Origin: Xylanibacillus composti
GTDB lineage: Bacteria; Bacillota; Bacilli; Paenibacillales; K13
Direction: 5' to 3'
DNA length: 64,000 nucleotides
NCBI RefSeq assembly: GCF_018403685.1
Contig: NZ_BOVK01000051.1
Location: 17,237 to 81,236, forward strand
In this document: piece after piece, positions 42,619 through 50,636 of the stretch
Numbering within the stretch: position 1 is the first letter of the stretch
Layout of the letters: each line of letters opens with the position of its first letter
The notes under the pieces: generated by a model
Databases searched by the model: none
What the model was told of the DNA's origin: nothing
What the model saw: the letters and a program-made list of their open reading frames with translations, nothing else
Made by a program: the position numbers and the translations under genes

Positions 42619-44361
42619 TTACTCTTGATCCCCAGCCGCAGCCGGCTGCTCTACATAAGAGAAGATCGGCATCACGACAGGGGTTCGATCCATTGTCGTT
42701 TCGCAGTACTCGGTCAACCGTTCGATGATTTTCTGTTCCCATTGCTGCGCGATAAATTTTTTTCTTCTTTGCAGCAGACGGACGGTTGTCCTGACCACTT
42801 TCGTACCGGCCGATATAATTTCAGCCGATTCCCGCACATAGACAAAGCCGCGCGTGATCAGTTCCGGTCGGCCTATCATCTTGTTCTGCTTCGGATCAAT
42901 AGTCAGTACGACGATCAATACGCCATTCGTGCCCAATGCCCGCCGTTCTTCCATGATTGTTTCTTCCCACGGGTTCGTGGTTGACCCTTTCACCAGCACT
43001 TGCCCGGCAGGCAGGTCCTTGCCGACTCTAGCCTTATGCCGGGTCACATGCAGGGGCTGGCCGTTGCGCAGCAGGAAGATGTTATCCCTCTCCGTGCCCG
43101 TCTGCTCGGCTATCTCGGCATGCTTGCGCAGCATCCGGTATTCCCCATGAATCGGGATGAAGAACTTCGGCTGCATAAACCGGAGCATCAGCTTCAAATC
43201 CTCTTCGCAGCCATGGCCGGAGGCATGGATATCGAAGATCGAACCGTGCACTACCTCCGCGCCAGCACGGAGCAGCAAATCAATGCTGCGGTACACATTT
43301 TGCGTGTTCCCCGGAATGGGGGACGAGGAAAAGATTACTGTATCGCCTTCATACAAGGACACGTGCTTATGCGCGCCGGTGGCGATGCGTGTCAAGGCCG
43401 CATTGGTCTCCCCTTGACTGCCCGTGCACACGATTACCACCTCATGATCCGGGTACCGATCGAGCTGACGGACATCGATCAATTGATGCTTGGACGGCCG
43501 GATATAGTTCAATTCCTGTCCGATCTTGAATGCCCGTTCCATGCTTCGTCCGATCACCGCAATGCGCCTGCCGCACTCCTCAGCCGCTTCTACAACTTGC
43601 TGTAGCCGGTGAACGTTGGACGCAAAGGTGGCAAACAAGATGCGTCCGTCACATTTCCGGAATGTTTCGCGTATAGCCCGTCCGACTGCCTTCTCCGACG
43701 GCGTGAATCCGGGCTTCTCGCTATTGGTGCTGTCTGCCAAGAGCGCCAGCACGCCGGAACGCCCGATCTTCGCCATCTGCCCCCAGTCGGTTGCCTGCTC
43801 GGTCGGGGTAAAGTCGAACTTGAAATCCCCGGTGTGCACAATAGTACCGTGCGGGGTCTCAATAACAACCGCCAGAGAGTCCGGAATGCTGTGATGGGTG
43901 CGGAAGAACCGCACCTTGAGCTGCCGGAAGCGGATAACGCTTTCTTCATTGATCACATGAAGCTCGCTGCTGCCGAGCAAGCCGTGCTCCTCCAGCTTTG
44001 TACGCACAAAGCCAATTGTCAGCCCCGCACCGTAGACAGGAGCAGACAACTCACGCAGCACGAAAGGCAAGCCGCCTATATGGTCCTCATGCCCATGTGT
44101 AAGGAAGATGCCCTTGAGCATATGCTTGTTTTCCTTCAAATACTGAATGTTCGGGATGATGGAATCAACTCCCGGCATATCCGCATCGGGAAACTTGATG
44201 CCTGCGTCGATGAGGATCAATTCCTTGCCATACTGAATGGCGTACATGTTTTTTCCTATTTCCTCTAATCCGCCTAATGCGAAAATTTTGACTGCCGGCT
44301 TGCGGTAATAATTCCTCTTCGTCTTCTTCGTTTTGGTTGATTCAGTAGCTTGATTGTTCAT
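42619..44361 (-). CDS. rnj: Ribonuclease J
   Basis: 580 residues; a metallo-beta-lactamase/beta-CASP nuclease with both endo- and 5'-exonuclease activity in mRNA turnover and rRNA maturation. A basic N-terminal tail (TKTKKTKRNYYRKP) precedes ALGGLEEIGKNMY, the zinc motif LTHGHEDHIGG, FFRTHHSIPDSLA, IVHTGDFKFDFTP, and the beta-CASP GSQGE and HASGH motifs, then the C-terminal domain with TRGFVYVRES. Both RnjA and RnjB have this layout; by eye I cannot say which paralogue this is. ATG at 44361 follows a clear AGGAG. It is a single gene with its own terminator. Confidence 0.93.
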   Translation of the reverse strand: MNNQATESTKTKKTKRNYYRKPAVKIFALGGLEEIGKNMYAIQYGKELILIDAGIKFPDADMPGVDSIIPNIQYLKENKHMLKGIFLTHGHEDHIGGLPFVLRELSAPVYGAGLTIGFVRTKLEEHGLLGSSELHVINEESVIRFRQLKVRFFRTHHSIPDSLAVVIETPHGTIVHTGDFKFDFTPTEQATDWGQMAKIGRSGVLALLADSTNSEKPGFTPSEKAVGRAIRETFRKCDGRILFATFASNVHRLQQVVEAAEECGRRIAVIGRSMERAFKIGQELNYIRPSKHQLIDVRQLDRYPDHEVVIVCTGSQGETNAALTRIATGAHKHVSLYEGDTVIFSSSPIPGNTQNVYRSIDLLLRAGAEVVHGSIFDIHASGHGCEEDLKLMLRFMQPKFFIPIHGEYRMLRKHAEIAEQTGTERDNIFLLRNGQPLHVTRHKARVGKDLPAGQVLVKGSTTNPWEETIMEERRALGTNGVLIVVLTIDPKQNKMIGRPELITRGFVYVRESAEIISAGTKVVRTTVRLLQRRKKFIAQQWEQKIIERLTEYCETTMDRTPVVMPIFSYVEQPAAAGDQE

Positions 44362-45145
44362 AGGTCTCCTTTTATGATCATACCAGTATCAGATAAGTTA
44401 ATGACGGACAGCTGCCGCATGGTTGCCACCGTTCCGGGGGGAGGTTGAGGAGGTTTGCCTTTTGCGCTCACTTACGTACCGTCTTCATCCCTACCATTTT
44501 AACCTTGTTTGCGTGATTTATAAATGGTAACTTTGGATTTCAGATGAAATTGCCTGTTATCCGGGACATGCTCGGCGGATTGCCCCGCAAAAATATTCCC
44601 GATTCCATGCCGTGAATGACTGTTCATTCGTTCGTTCCCAGCGCGGTCTCCTCTTTGGCACACGGGTTCCATAGCCGTATCTGTCCGGGGAATAGCGAGC
44701 ATTCGTTATGATCATTATATACAAATTGCCGCTGCCCTGAACAGAAGCGGTGGATGGAGAAAGGGCAACCCGAACTCATCGTCCGCGTAACATGTGTTCC
44801 CGATCTGAACGTGCGTCTATAGCGTAAAAGTGTGGGAGGACGCCGCTTCAGTGCGTGAATATGCTTATGTATTACCGACTACCGTTCATTTATGGCAGCA
44901 AGTTCATTGTTTCTGCGCACTTCGGGTGGTATTCGCTTATTTATTACCGAATTTCCGTTAATAGTGGAGGTCAGTTTCATACTTAATGGTAATACAGAAA
45001 TAAACCGCTTGATTTCGCTTATGACTGGCCGGAAGAAGGGAAGTTGCTGCTATAAATTTGTGTAAGGAGCAACATAAATATTCGTTGTCCCTTCTCGCGC
45101 TCCTTATGCGTCACACAGCAAGCTCAATCACGATCCCTTCTGCGC
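44362..45145. repeat. Intergenic region with first copy of the TATTACC/GGCAGC element
   Basis: 784 bp upstream of rnj and downstream of rsgA. The element runs ~44870-45000: TATTACCGACTACCG, then GGCAGCAAGTTCATT, then a second sub-unit TATTACCGAATTTCCG with TTAATAGTGGAGGTCAG. The sub-units are ~72 bp apart. A near-identical element is at ~46611-46745. Nothing else recognised; a 67-codon frame at 44499-44702 looks spurious. Confidence 0.7.
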
Positions 45146-45183
45146 AAAAAAGGCCAGACCCAATATGAAGATGGGTCCGACCC
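45146..45183 (-). terminator. Terminator of rsgA
   Basis: GGCCAGACCCA and TGGGTCCGACC pair with a G-U and a mismatch; the minus strand continues into T6. It is 46 bp past the rsgA stop. Confidence 0.78.
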
Positions 45184-45229
45184 TCGTTCCATCCGTACCA
45201 ACATTCCGCCTGACAGCAAGCTTGTCTTC

Positions 45230-46318
45230 CTACCGATTCTTCCTGTCCTGCTTCGCCTTCATGAACTTCCTTGCCTGCTTCATGCCGCCAACACCGCCAA
45301 ACATCGCATCCAGCTTTGCCGATTCAATCTGCCTGGCGTTCATGCCCTCGTACTTCGCTTCCCGCTTCAACTTCCAGTAGTTCGCCAAGCGCTCTTCCGT
45401 CAGCAAGCCAGCTTGGACCGCTTCGCGCACCGCACACTTCGGCTCGTTCTCATGCCGGCAATCCGCGAACTTGCATGCAGCAGCCAAGCTGTCGATATCG
45501 GCGAAGCTTCTGGACAGTTCAGCGCCTTCAAGGCCCAGCTCTCGCATGCCGGGCGTATCGACAATCACGCCCCCGCCAGGTAGCTGCAGCATCTCCCGCC
45601 TTGTGGTCGTATGCCTGCCCTTGTCATCCTTGCGGGTCGCGTTCGTCTCCATGACTGACGCACCCATAAGGCGGTTGATCAAGGTCGACTTGCCGACGCC
45701 GGATGAACCGATAAATACACATGTTATACCGGAGCCCATATAGCCTTGGACTGCCTGAATGCCGTCCTCATACAAGCTGGAGGCCACGACCAGATCGACC
45801 CCTAACGCAACAGCCGCTGCCGCATCCAGCTTCGTCTGAAGATCCACGCACAAATCCGATTTCGTCAAGACAACGACAGGCGTTGCGCCGCTGTTCCAGG
45901 CTATGGCCAAGTATCGTTCCAGCCTGCGCAGGTTGAAATCCTGATTCAGCGCCATGCAAATAAAAACGATATCCATATTGGAGGCGACGATTTGCACGTC
46001 TTGGGAAGTGCCAGCCGCCTTCCGTTCGAGAACGGTTCTTCTCGTCAGCACATGGTGAATGATTGCCGTGTCTGCGGCATGGTTCGGCCGATCCACCATG
46101 ACAAAGTCACCCACGACAGGGTATTCGGCGACGGAACTGGCCGCATAGCGAAGCTTGCCTGCGATTTCGGCTACCCATTCTCCCTGTTCGGTGATGACCT
46201 TATACAATCCTTTCGACTGAGAGGCAACACGGCCCACCGTAAGCTCTGAATATCGTGTGGACTCCCGCAGGAATGCATCCGTTAGCCCTATATTTTTCAA
46301 CCAATAATGATTTGTCAT
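45230..46318 (-). CDS. rsgA: Ribosome small subunit-dependent GTPase A
   Basis: 362 residues from ATG 46318 (MTNHYWLKNIGLTD); GGAGG lies 9 nt upstream, so the 11-codon extension is dropped. It has the circular order typical of RsgA: OB-fold, then G4 (VLTKSD), G1/Walker A (GSSGVGKSTLINRL), G2 region, G3 (VDTPGMRELGL), and a C-terminal zinc finger (CKFADCRHENEPKC). It helps late 30S maturation by checking the decoding region. It is monocistronic and bracketed by two copies of the TATTACC repeat. The sequence is more divergent than a usual RsgA-PrpC-PrkC cluster member, so it may be a second copy. Confidence 0.9.
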   Translation of the reverse strand: MTNHYWLKNIGLTDAFLRESTRYSELTVGRVASQSKGLYKVITEQGEWVAEIAGKLRYAASSVAEYPVVGDFVMVDRPNHAADTAIIHHVLTRRTVLERKAAGTSQDVQIVASNMDIVFICMALNQDFNLRRLERYLAIAWNSGATPVVVLTKSDLCVDLQTKLDAAAAVALGVDLVVASSLYEDGIQAVQGYMGSGITCVFIGSSGVGKSTLINRLMGASVMETNATRKDDKGRHTTTRREMLQLPGGGVIVDTPGMRELGLEGAELSRSFADIDSLAAACKFADCRHENEPKCAVREAVQAGLLTEERLANYWKLKREAKYEGMNARQIESAKLDAMFGGVGGMKQARKFMKAKQDRKNR

Positions 46319-46906
46319 CTTCGCAGCCCTCCAAAAGTTTATAACTTGCAAACCTTTGGGAGGATTATGCGGAATGGATCAATTACGCAGCACAACCCTC
46401 CCCGCTACCTGCAAGCTGAGCTGCAATCGATGCCGTTCTCTTGTTACGCATACAGCAATCCCCTTTCCTTTCGAGATGTCTTTAATATAACCTGAATACC
46501 CGTAACCAACAAGTGAAATATCCGCATTTCCGAACGAGGTACATCGAAGGTCGCCACGAGAGGAAACGTAAGGTTATCTACGTAATTGCGCGGAGGTAAA
46601 TTCGCTCGTTTATTACCTACTACTATTTATTAATGGCAGCAACTTCATTATTTCCACCCCGTTTCGAGTTGAATGCACACCTTTATTACCCGATTACCAT
46701 TAATAGTAGAAGGCAGCTTCATTCTTAATAGTAAAAAGGTAATTAATTGCCGAGATTCAGGGATACACACGCAAAAGAAGGGAATCAGCTACCAATAATT
46801 AAGGGTAGGACTACCAGTAATCGATCATAACCATCCCTTTCACGCAGGTTCCGTATTTCCCCATCCCCTCTACCCCCGCACATGCAATCATCGATCGAGA
46901 AAACAC
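46319..46906. repeat. Divergent region with second copy of the TATTACC/GGCAGC element
   Basis: 588 bp between rsgA and the Rrf2 regulator. Element at ~46611-46745: TATTACCTACTACT, GGCAGCAACTTCATT, then TATTACCCGATTACCA with TTAATAGTAGAAGGCAG. Key landmarks lie at offsets 24, 73, 89 and 113, against 24, 72, 88 and 112 in the copy at 44870. Nothing else recognised in the region. Confidence 0.7.
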
Positions 46907-46937
46907 TTGACAGCCCGCCCTAATTACAACTATTGTA
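46907..46937 (+). promoter_or_regulatory. Promoter of the Rrf2 gene with overlapping inverted repeat
   Basis: TTGACA (46907-46912) is followed at 18 bp by TATTGT. TACAA-CTA-TTGTA (46925-46937) overlaps the -10, the expected place for autorepression by the Rrf2 protein. Confidence 0.55.
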
Positions 46938-46969
46938 GATATATGAAGTCTGCGATTGGGGAGGAGAAT

Positions 46970-47365
46970 ATGAAATACTCAAAAGCGACGAACTACGCTC
47001 TCCATACTATGCTGCATCTGGTTGCTATCGCGCCGGACAAACCGGTGGGCGTGCAGCAGCTGGCCGACAAGCAGGGCGTGTCTCCCACATACCTGTCTAA
47101 GATTCTCACCAAGCTGGTGAAGGCAGGGCTGATCGAATCGGTATCGGGCGCAGGCGGCGGATACCAGCTGAAGGGCCGGAGAGAGGATATTTCCTTTCTC
47201 GATATCATTCATGCCGTGGAAGGCACAGCTTCACTGTTCGACTGCTGCGGCAGCCAAGATTCTCGTTGCGCCATCCACCGTGTGATGCTGGCAGCCGAGA
47301 ATGCGATGGAGCAGAAATTAAAAGAAACGAAGATGATTGAGCTTGCCGATGCATGGCCCCGGTAA
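46970..47365 (+). CDS. Rrf2 family transcriptional regulator
   Basis: 131 residues from ATG 46970 (MKYSKATNYALHTMLHLV); GGGGAGGAG is 5 nt upstream, and 21 earlier codons are discarded. The winged helix (PVGVQQLADKQGVSPTYLSKILTKLVKAGL then GAGGGYQL) is typical. Cys92, Cys93 and Cys100 (LFDCCGSQDSRC) could bind an Fe-S cluster or act as redox switch, as in NsrR/IscR relatives. It lies 92 bp upstream of a disulfide flavoprotein gene on the same strand, so it probably regulates that gene in response to redox or electrophile stress. Confidence 0.87.
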   Translation: MKYSKATNYALHTMLHLVAIAPDKPVGVQQLADKQGVSPTYLSKILTKLVKAGLIESVSGAGGGYQLKGRREDISFLDIIHAVEGTASLFDCCGSQDSRCAIHRVMLAAENAMEQKLKETKMIELADAWPR

Positions 47366-47407
47366 ATCAACAAAGAGGGTGTGCATCTTTTTTGGCGGCT
47401 TATCATA

Positions 47408-47429
47408 GATATTAAGTATCTGTAATATC
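47408..47429. promoter_or_regulatory. Inverted repeat upstream of the flavoprotein gene
   Basis: GATATTA-N8-TAATATC, perfect 7-bp arms, 27-48 nt before the start at 47457. It is a candidate operator, possibly for the Rrf2 protein, although it does not match the repeat at 46925. Confidence 0.5.
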
Positions 47430-47456
47430 AATCAATTGAAAGGAATGAAAAAGCTC

Positions 47457-48374
47457 ATGCAATATGATTGCGCCATTGTCGGAGGAGGACCCGCAGGACT
47501 AAACGCAGCTTTGGTGCTGGGCCGCGCAAGATTAAGGATCGCGCTGCTTGACAATAATCAGCCAAGGAACGGCGTCACGCACGCCTCACACGGTTTCATT
47601 ACGCGAGACGGGATCGAGCCGACGGCATTTCGCCAGATTGGTTATGAAGAGGTACTGCGTTACCCTTCAGTTGAGCATCTGCAGGCTGAAGTCATCAGCA
47701 TTCACAGGACGGATCAAGGCTTCGCCCTTCATACTTCGTCGGATGAGCGCTTGCAAGCGCGCAAGATCCTTATCGCTGTCGGCTTGAAGGAAGTGTTCCC
47801 TCAGATCGGGGGGCTACGCGATTTCTATGGAAGAAGCCTGTTCAATTGCCCTTTTTGCGACGGTTGGGAGCTGCGCGATCAGCCGCTTGTCGTCATCTCT
47901 GAGCAGCCAAGTGTGTTTCACGGGGCGAAGGTGCTTTACCGTTGGAGCCGGGATATCGTCGTCTGCACCCATGGCCATGCAGAGAATCTTACTGCTGAAC
48001 AGCGTCAGCAGCTGGCCGACAAGGGCATTCGCGTCATCGACACGCCAATTGCCTCCTTAACCGGGCAGAACGGCTTGCTGGAGCGAGTGCATTTCATCGA
48101 TGGAACGCATGTGGAGCGCAGCGGCGGGTTTGTTGCTCCCACCTTCATGCCTCATGCCAGGTTTGAGGATGCTTTGGGTTATCGCGTGCAAGAAAATGGC
48201 GGCATTCATACAGATGCGATGGGCAAAACTACCGTGCCAGGCGTCTACGCTGCCGGCGATTCCGCTTACGTGATGCCTTCCCAGTTAATCCTCGCCGCTG
48301 CCTCCGGAAGCAAGGCGGCCATGAGCGTGGTAGCGGATTTGACGGAAGAAGACTGGATAAGACACCAAGATTAG
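47457..48374 (+). CDS. Thioredoxin reductase-like NAD(P)/FAD oxidoreductase
   Basis: 305 residues from ATG 47457 (MQYDCAIVGGGPAGLNAA); ATG 47445 four codons earlier is an alternative. FAD-binding GGGPAG at 9-14, the redox pair Cys131-x2-Cys134 in FNCPFCDGWE, and the C-terminal FAD motif GVYAAGDSAYVMPSQ. It resembles thioredoxin reductases and is of the same length, but FCDG and the absence of the usual GGGDSA NADPH motif (here VISEQPSVFHGAK) set it apart; it belongs to the stand-alone disulfide flavoproteins that often pair with Rrf2/HxlR regulators. No thioredoxin gene is adjacent. Confidence 0.85.
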   Translation: MQYDCAIVGGGPAGLNAALVLGRARLRIALLDNNQPRNGVTHASHGFITRDGIEPTAFRQIGYEEVLRYPSVEHLQAEVISIHRTDQGFALHTSSDERLQARKILIAVGLKEVFPQIGGLRDFYGRSLFNCPFCDGWELRDQPLVVISEQPSVFHGAKVLYRWSRDIVVCTHGHAENLTAEQRQQLADKGIRVIDTPIASLTGQNGLLERVHFIDGTHVERSGGFVAPTFMPHARFEDALGYRVQENGGIHTDAMGKTTVPGVYAAGDSAYVMPSQLILAAASGSKAAMSVVADLTEEDWIRHQD

Positions 48375-48392
48375 CCCAGAACTAGTCCCCCC

Positions 48393-48444
48393 AAAAAAAC
48401 TGGGAGCTGTCCCACAAGTCAAGGTGACTTATGAGACCGCTCCC
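48393..48444 (-). terminator. Terminator of the GH11-CBM36 xylanase gene
   Basis: GGGAGC...GCTCCC with inner GTC/GAC and CAAGTCA/TGACTT form a long stem; the minus strand ends in T7. It lies 58 bp past the xylanase stop. Confidence 0.82.
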
Positions 48445-48501
48445 TCTCGCTAAACATTGGCAGCTATCACATGGAAGGCAGATTCAAGCCTTCTTGTTTA
48501 T

Positions 48502-49602
48502 TTAATGAATTTCCAAATAGTCAAGGAAGGCATCCCATGTGTTATTATCGGCTGTTACAATGAGCTCGACCAGCTGGTTGCCGGTTCCATGGCTCACATT
48601 GTTGATCGTATAGACCGCAGGATGGCTTCCGCCATAATAGAACGTGCCCTTATACTGGCCGCCGATTCTCAAATCGACTCTCGCCATATTGTTGTTATTC
48701 GAGGCGCCGCGGAGTGAGAAATTGCTAGTGCCGCTCGAGAAATTATGCGTGAAGCTGACCTTGTCATTATTGGCATATAGCGCGACTCCGTTAAACGGCG
48801 AGCTGATATTGCCGGTGTATTGGCCGCTTTTGGTCATGCTTTCGGCTTCCACCCTTGTTCTTCCAGGATTCGGGTTCGGGTTCGGATTCGGATTTGGATT
48901 CGGATTCGGGTTAGAACCGCCAATCGTCAGGGTGTTGCTGTATACATTCGCACTGCCGCTGCTTTGGTAGCCCTCTACGGTCAGCGCGACTTCGTACATT
49001 TTGCCCATCGGCATGCCGCGGCTTTCCCACGCGTTAAAGTGTTGGCTGACAGAGATTGTTCCGCTTGTCCGCTTCGATGTCCGCACGCTCCAATACTGCT
49101 TGAACGTGGCAGTTCCTTTAATCGAAGGCTGGTTGGTCCGAGTGGTCTCGTAGATGTCGTAAGTGCCGCCATCTACCGTAATGGTGCCCTTGGACGTTGC
49201 GCCAGGCGGACGCCAGTTGCCCCAGCTATCGACGATGTAAAATTCTACGAGCGGGTCAACCGTCCAGCCATAAACACACAAATACGAATTGCCGTTAGGC
49301 TGGTAGTTGGCTCCATAGGTGATGGAAATATTTCCGAGTTGCTGATGTGTCTGTGTCTCGTCGAACTTTTTGCCTTTGCGGAACAAGATATTGTTGATAT
49401 TGCTCCACTCAGCACTGAACGTGCCGCCATCACCGAGAACCATCGTTCCGTTGCCGCTGTCCTTCCAGTATTCATAATCGTAGCCGCCATGCGTGCCAAT
49501 AGAATTGCTTGTGATCGTCTGCGCATGCGCGCTAGCTGCCGGGAATGCAAGTGCGATACAAAGCAGGGTTGCCAGGAAAAACCTCATTCTTTTCTGTTTC
49601 AT
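48502..49602 (-). CDS. Secreted GH11 xylanase with C-terminal CBM36-like domain
   Basis: 366 residues from ATG 49602 ([15 protein letters not shown]), chosen for AAAGGAGG 9 nt upstream. Sec signal to about residue 27; GH11 domain ~28-225 with nucleophile Glu120 ([12 protein letters not shown]) and acid/base Glu210 ([10 protein letters not shown]); an Asn-Pro repeat linker (231-246); and a beta-sandwich binding module 248-366 ([12 protein letters not shown]... [11 protein letters not shown]) of the CBM36/CBM6 kind, which binds xylan through calcium. It is a larger, polymer-binding companion to the single-domain xylanase at 31510. A cre box lies at 49704. Confidence 0.93.
   Translation of the reverse strand: MKQKRMRFFLATLLCIALAFPAASAHAQTITSNSIGTHGGYDYEYWKDSGNGTMVLGDGGTFSAEWSNINNILFRKGKKFDETQTHQQLGNISITYGANYQPNGNSYLCVYGWTVDPLVEFYIVDSWGNWRPPGATSKGTITVDGGTYDIYETTRTNQPSIKGTATFKQYWSVRTSKRTSGTISVSQHFNAWESRGMPMGKMYEVALTVEGYQSSGSANVYSNTLTIGGSNPNPNPNPNPNPNPNPGRTRVEAESMTKSGQYTGNISSPFNGVALYANNDKVSFTHNFSSGTSNFSLRGASNNNNMARVDLRIGGQYKGTFYYGGSHPAVYTINNVSHGTGNQLVELIVTADNNTWDAFLDYLEIH
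48870..48915. repeat. Hexanucleotide repeat coding the Asn-Pro linker
   Basis: About seven near-copies of GGATTC/GGGTTC encode alternating Asn-Pro in the xylanase linker. Sequence is regular enough that slippage could change linker length without breaking the frame, because the unit is 6 bp. Confidence 0.75.
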
Positions 49603-49703
49603 TAACCTTTCCTCCTTTAGAATAGAAATTGCAAGCCGTTTACCAGGATGCATCGAAGCCCGCAGCAGAGCCCAGGCCTATTCACACCTCCTTTCCATTT
49701 TTT

Positions 49704-49718
49704 TTGAAAGCGATTACA
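49704..49718. promoter_or_regulatory. cre box upstream of the GH11-CBM36 gene
   Basis: TTGAAAGCGATTACA is a very good CcpA consensus match, 102-116 nt upstream of the start at 49602. It implies carbon catabolite repression. Confidence 0.7.
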
Positions 49719-49895
49719 TGTTTATTTTATCAAAGCATCCCTGGCGATTTCACCTGAAGAAATTTAAGTTTGCACTGTAAAAAGCTTAGGTCATTGGGGA
49801 TTCAAAGGGAGAGAGGGCTGCGCGACAGACGTCCACATACCGCTGATGGGGGAAGGGGACAGCGGCACATCCCCCATGCAAGGAGCAATATGCCG

Positions 49896-50636
49896 CTATG
49901 GTTTGGATGCAGGGTCCAGTAAGCCGTATTTTCTTTTCACTCTCTCAATCTTCCCGATTAACGGTTCGGAGAGAAGGAATAGGAACGTAACCGTTGCGAT
50001 CGTGTGAATCAGATCAAACCAAAACCCGGACAGGTATGTGGCGCCAAGGGCCGCCCATGAGAATTCGGCCGTAAACATGAGCAAGCTCCCCAAGTTGATC
50101 AATCCGCCGTAAATAAAAAATGTCGCAAAGCCGCCAAACAGACATAAGGCCAGCTTTGTCTTTTTTAGAACTCCCCTTTGCGCCAGAAAACCCGATACAT
50201 ATCCGATCAGGCCGAAGCCAAACATCTGCCATGGCGTCCAGGGGCCTTGCCCGAAGAAAAAATTGGACACAAAGCCGATAATCGTCCCTACGAGAAATCC
50301 CGCTTCTGCTCCTAGACAAACACCGGACAGGATGACGACAGCAACCACAGGCTTAAACTGCGGCAGCATAAAAAAGGCTGCCCTTCCCGCCACCCCGATT
50401 GCCGCAAGTACAGCAATAAGGACAAGTTCTCTGGCTTGAGGCTTTCGATGTTCAAAAATCAGGGCAAACGGAATCAGCGCGTAGGCGATGATTAACAGAC
50501 TGATGAAGTAGTACTTCCTATCGTTCAGCACCGTCATGCCGAACCAGATCGTCGCCGGTATCAGAAGGAACAAAATTGCTGCGGAAGCCAACGTTCTCCG
50601 ATTCATGCCCATCCGATTTAAGCGTTCCGCCGACAT
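49896..50636 (-). CDS. ECF transporter S component, probable cobalamin/corrinoid-binding
   Basis: 246 residues from ATG 50636 (MSAERLNRMGMNRRTLA), overlapping the ATPase stop by 19 bp; the upstream part of the frame is antiparallel noise over the ATPase. Six or so membrane helices: ASAAILFLLIPATIWFGM, FISLLIIAYALIPFALIF, LIAVLAAIGVAGRAAFFM, AVVILSGVCLGAEAGFLVG, IYGGLINLGSLLMF and FWFDLIHTIATVTFLFLL. GRAAFFMLPQFKP with a central FGQGPWTPWQM fits the ECF S-component family often called CblT/CbrT-like. It is the last gene of the riboswitch-controlled operon, so cobalamin or a precursor is the likely substrate. Confidence 0.85.
   Translation of the reverse strand: MSAERLNRMGMNRRTLASAAILFLLIPATIWFGMTVLNDRKYYFISLLIIAYALIPFALIFEHRKPQARELVLIAVLAAIGVAGRAAFFMLPQFKPVVAVVILSGVCLGAEAGFLVGTIIGFVSNFFFGQGPWTPWQMFGFGLIGYVSGFLAQRGVLKKTKLALCLFGGFATFFIYGGLINLGSLLMFTAEFSWAALGATYLSGFWFDLIHTIATVTFLFLLSEPLIGKIERVKRKYGLLDPASKP

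Noticed and set aside
44499..44702. 67-codon minus frame upstream of rnj
   Set aside because: No ribosome site, no recognisable motif, irregular composition.
49861..49897. Hairpin AGCGGCA/TGCCGCT at the end of the ECF operon
   Set aside because: It overlaps the last codons and has no T-run; I could not call it a terminator.
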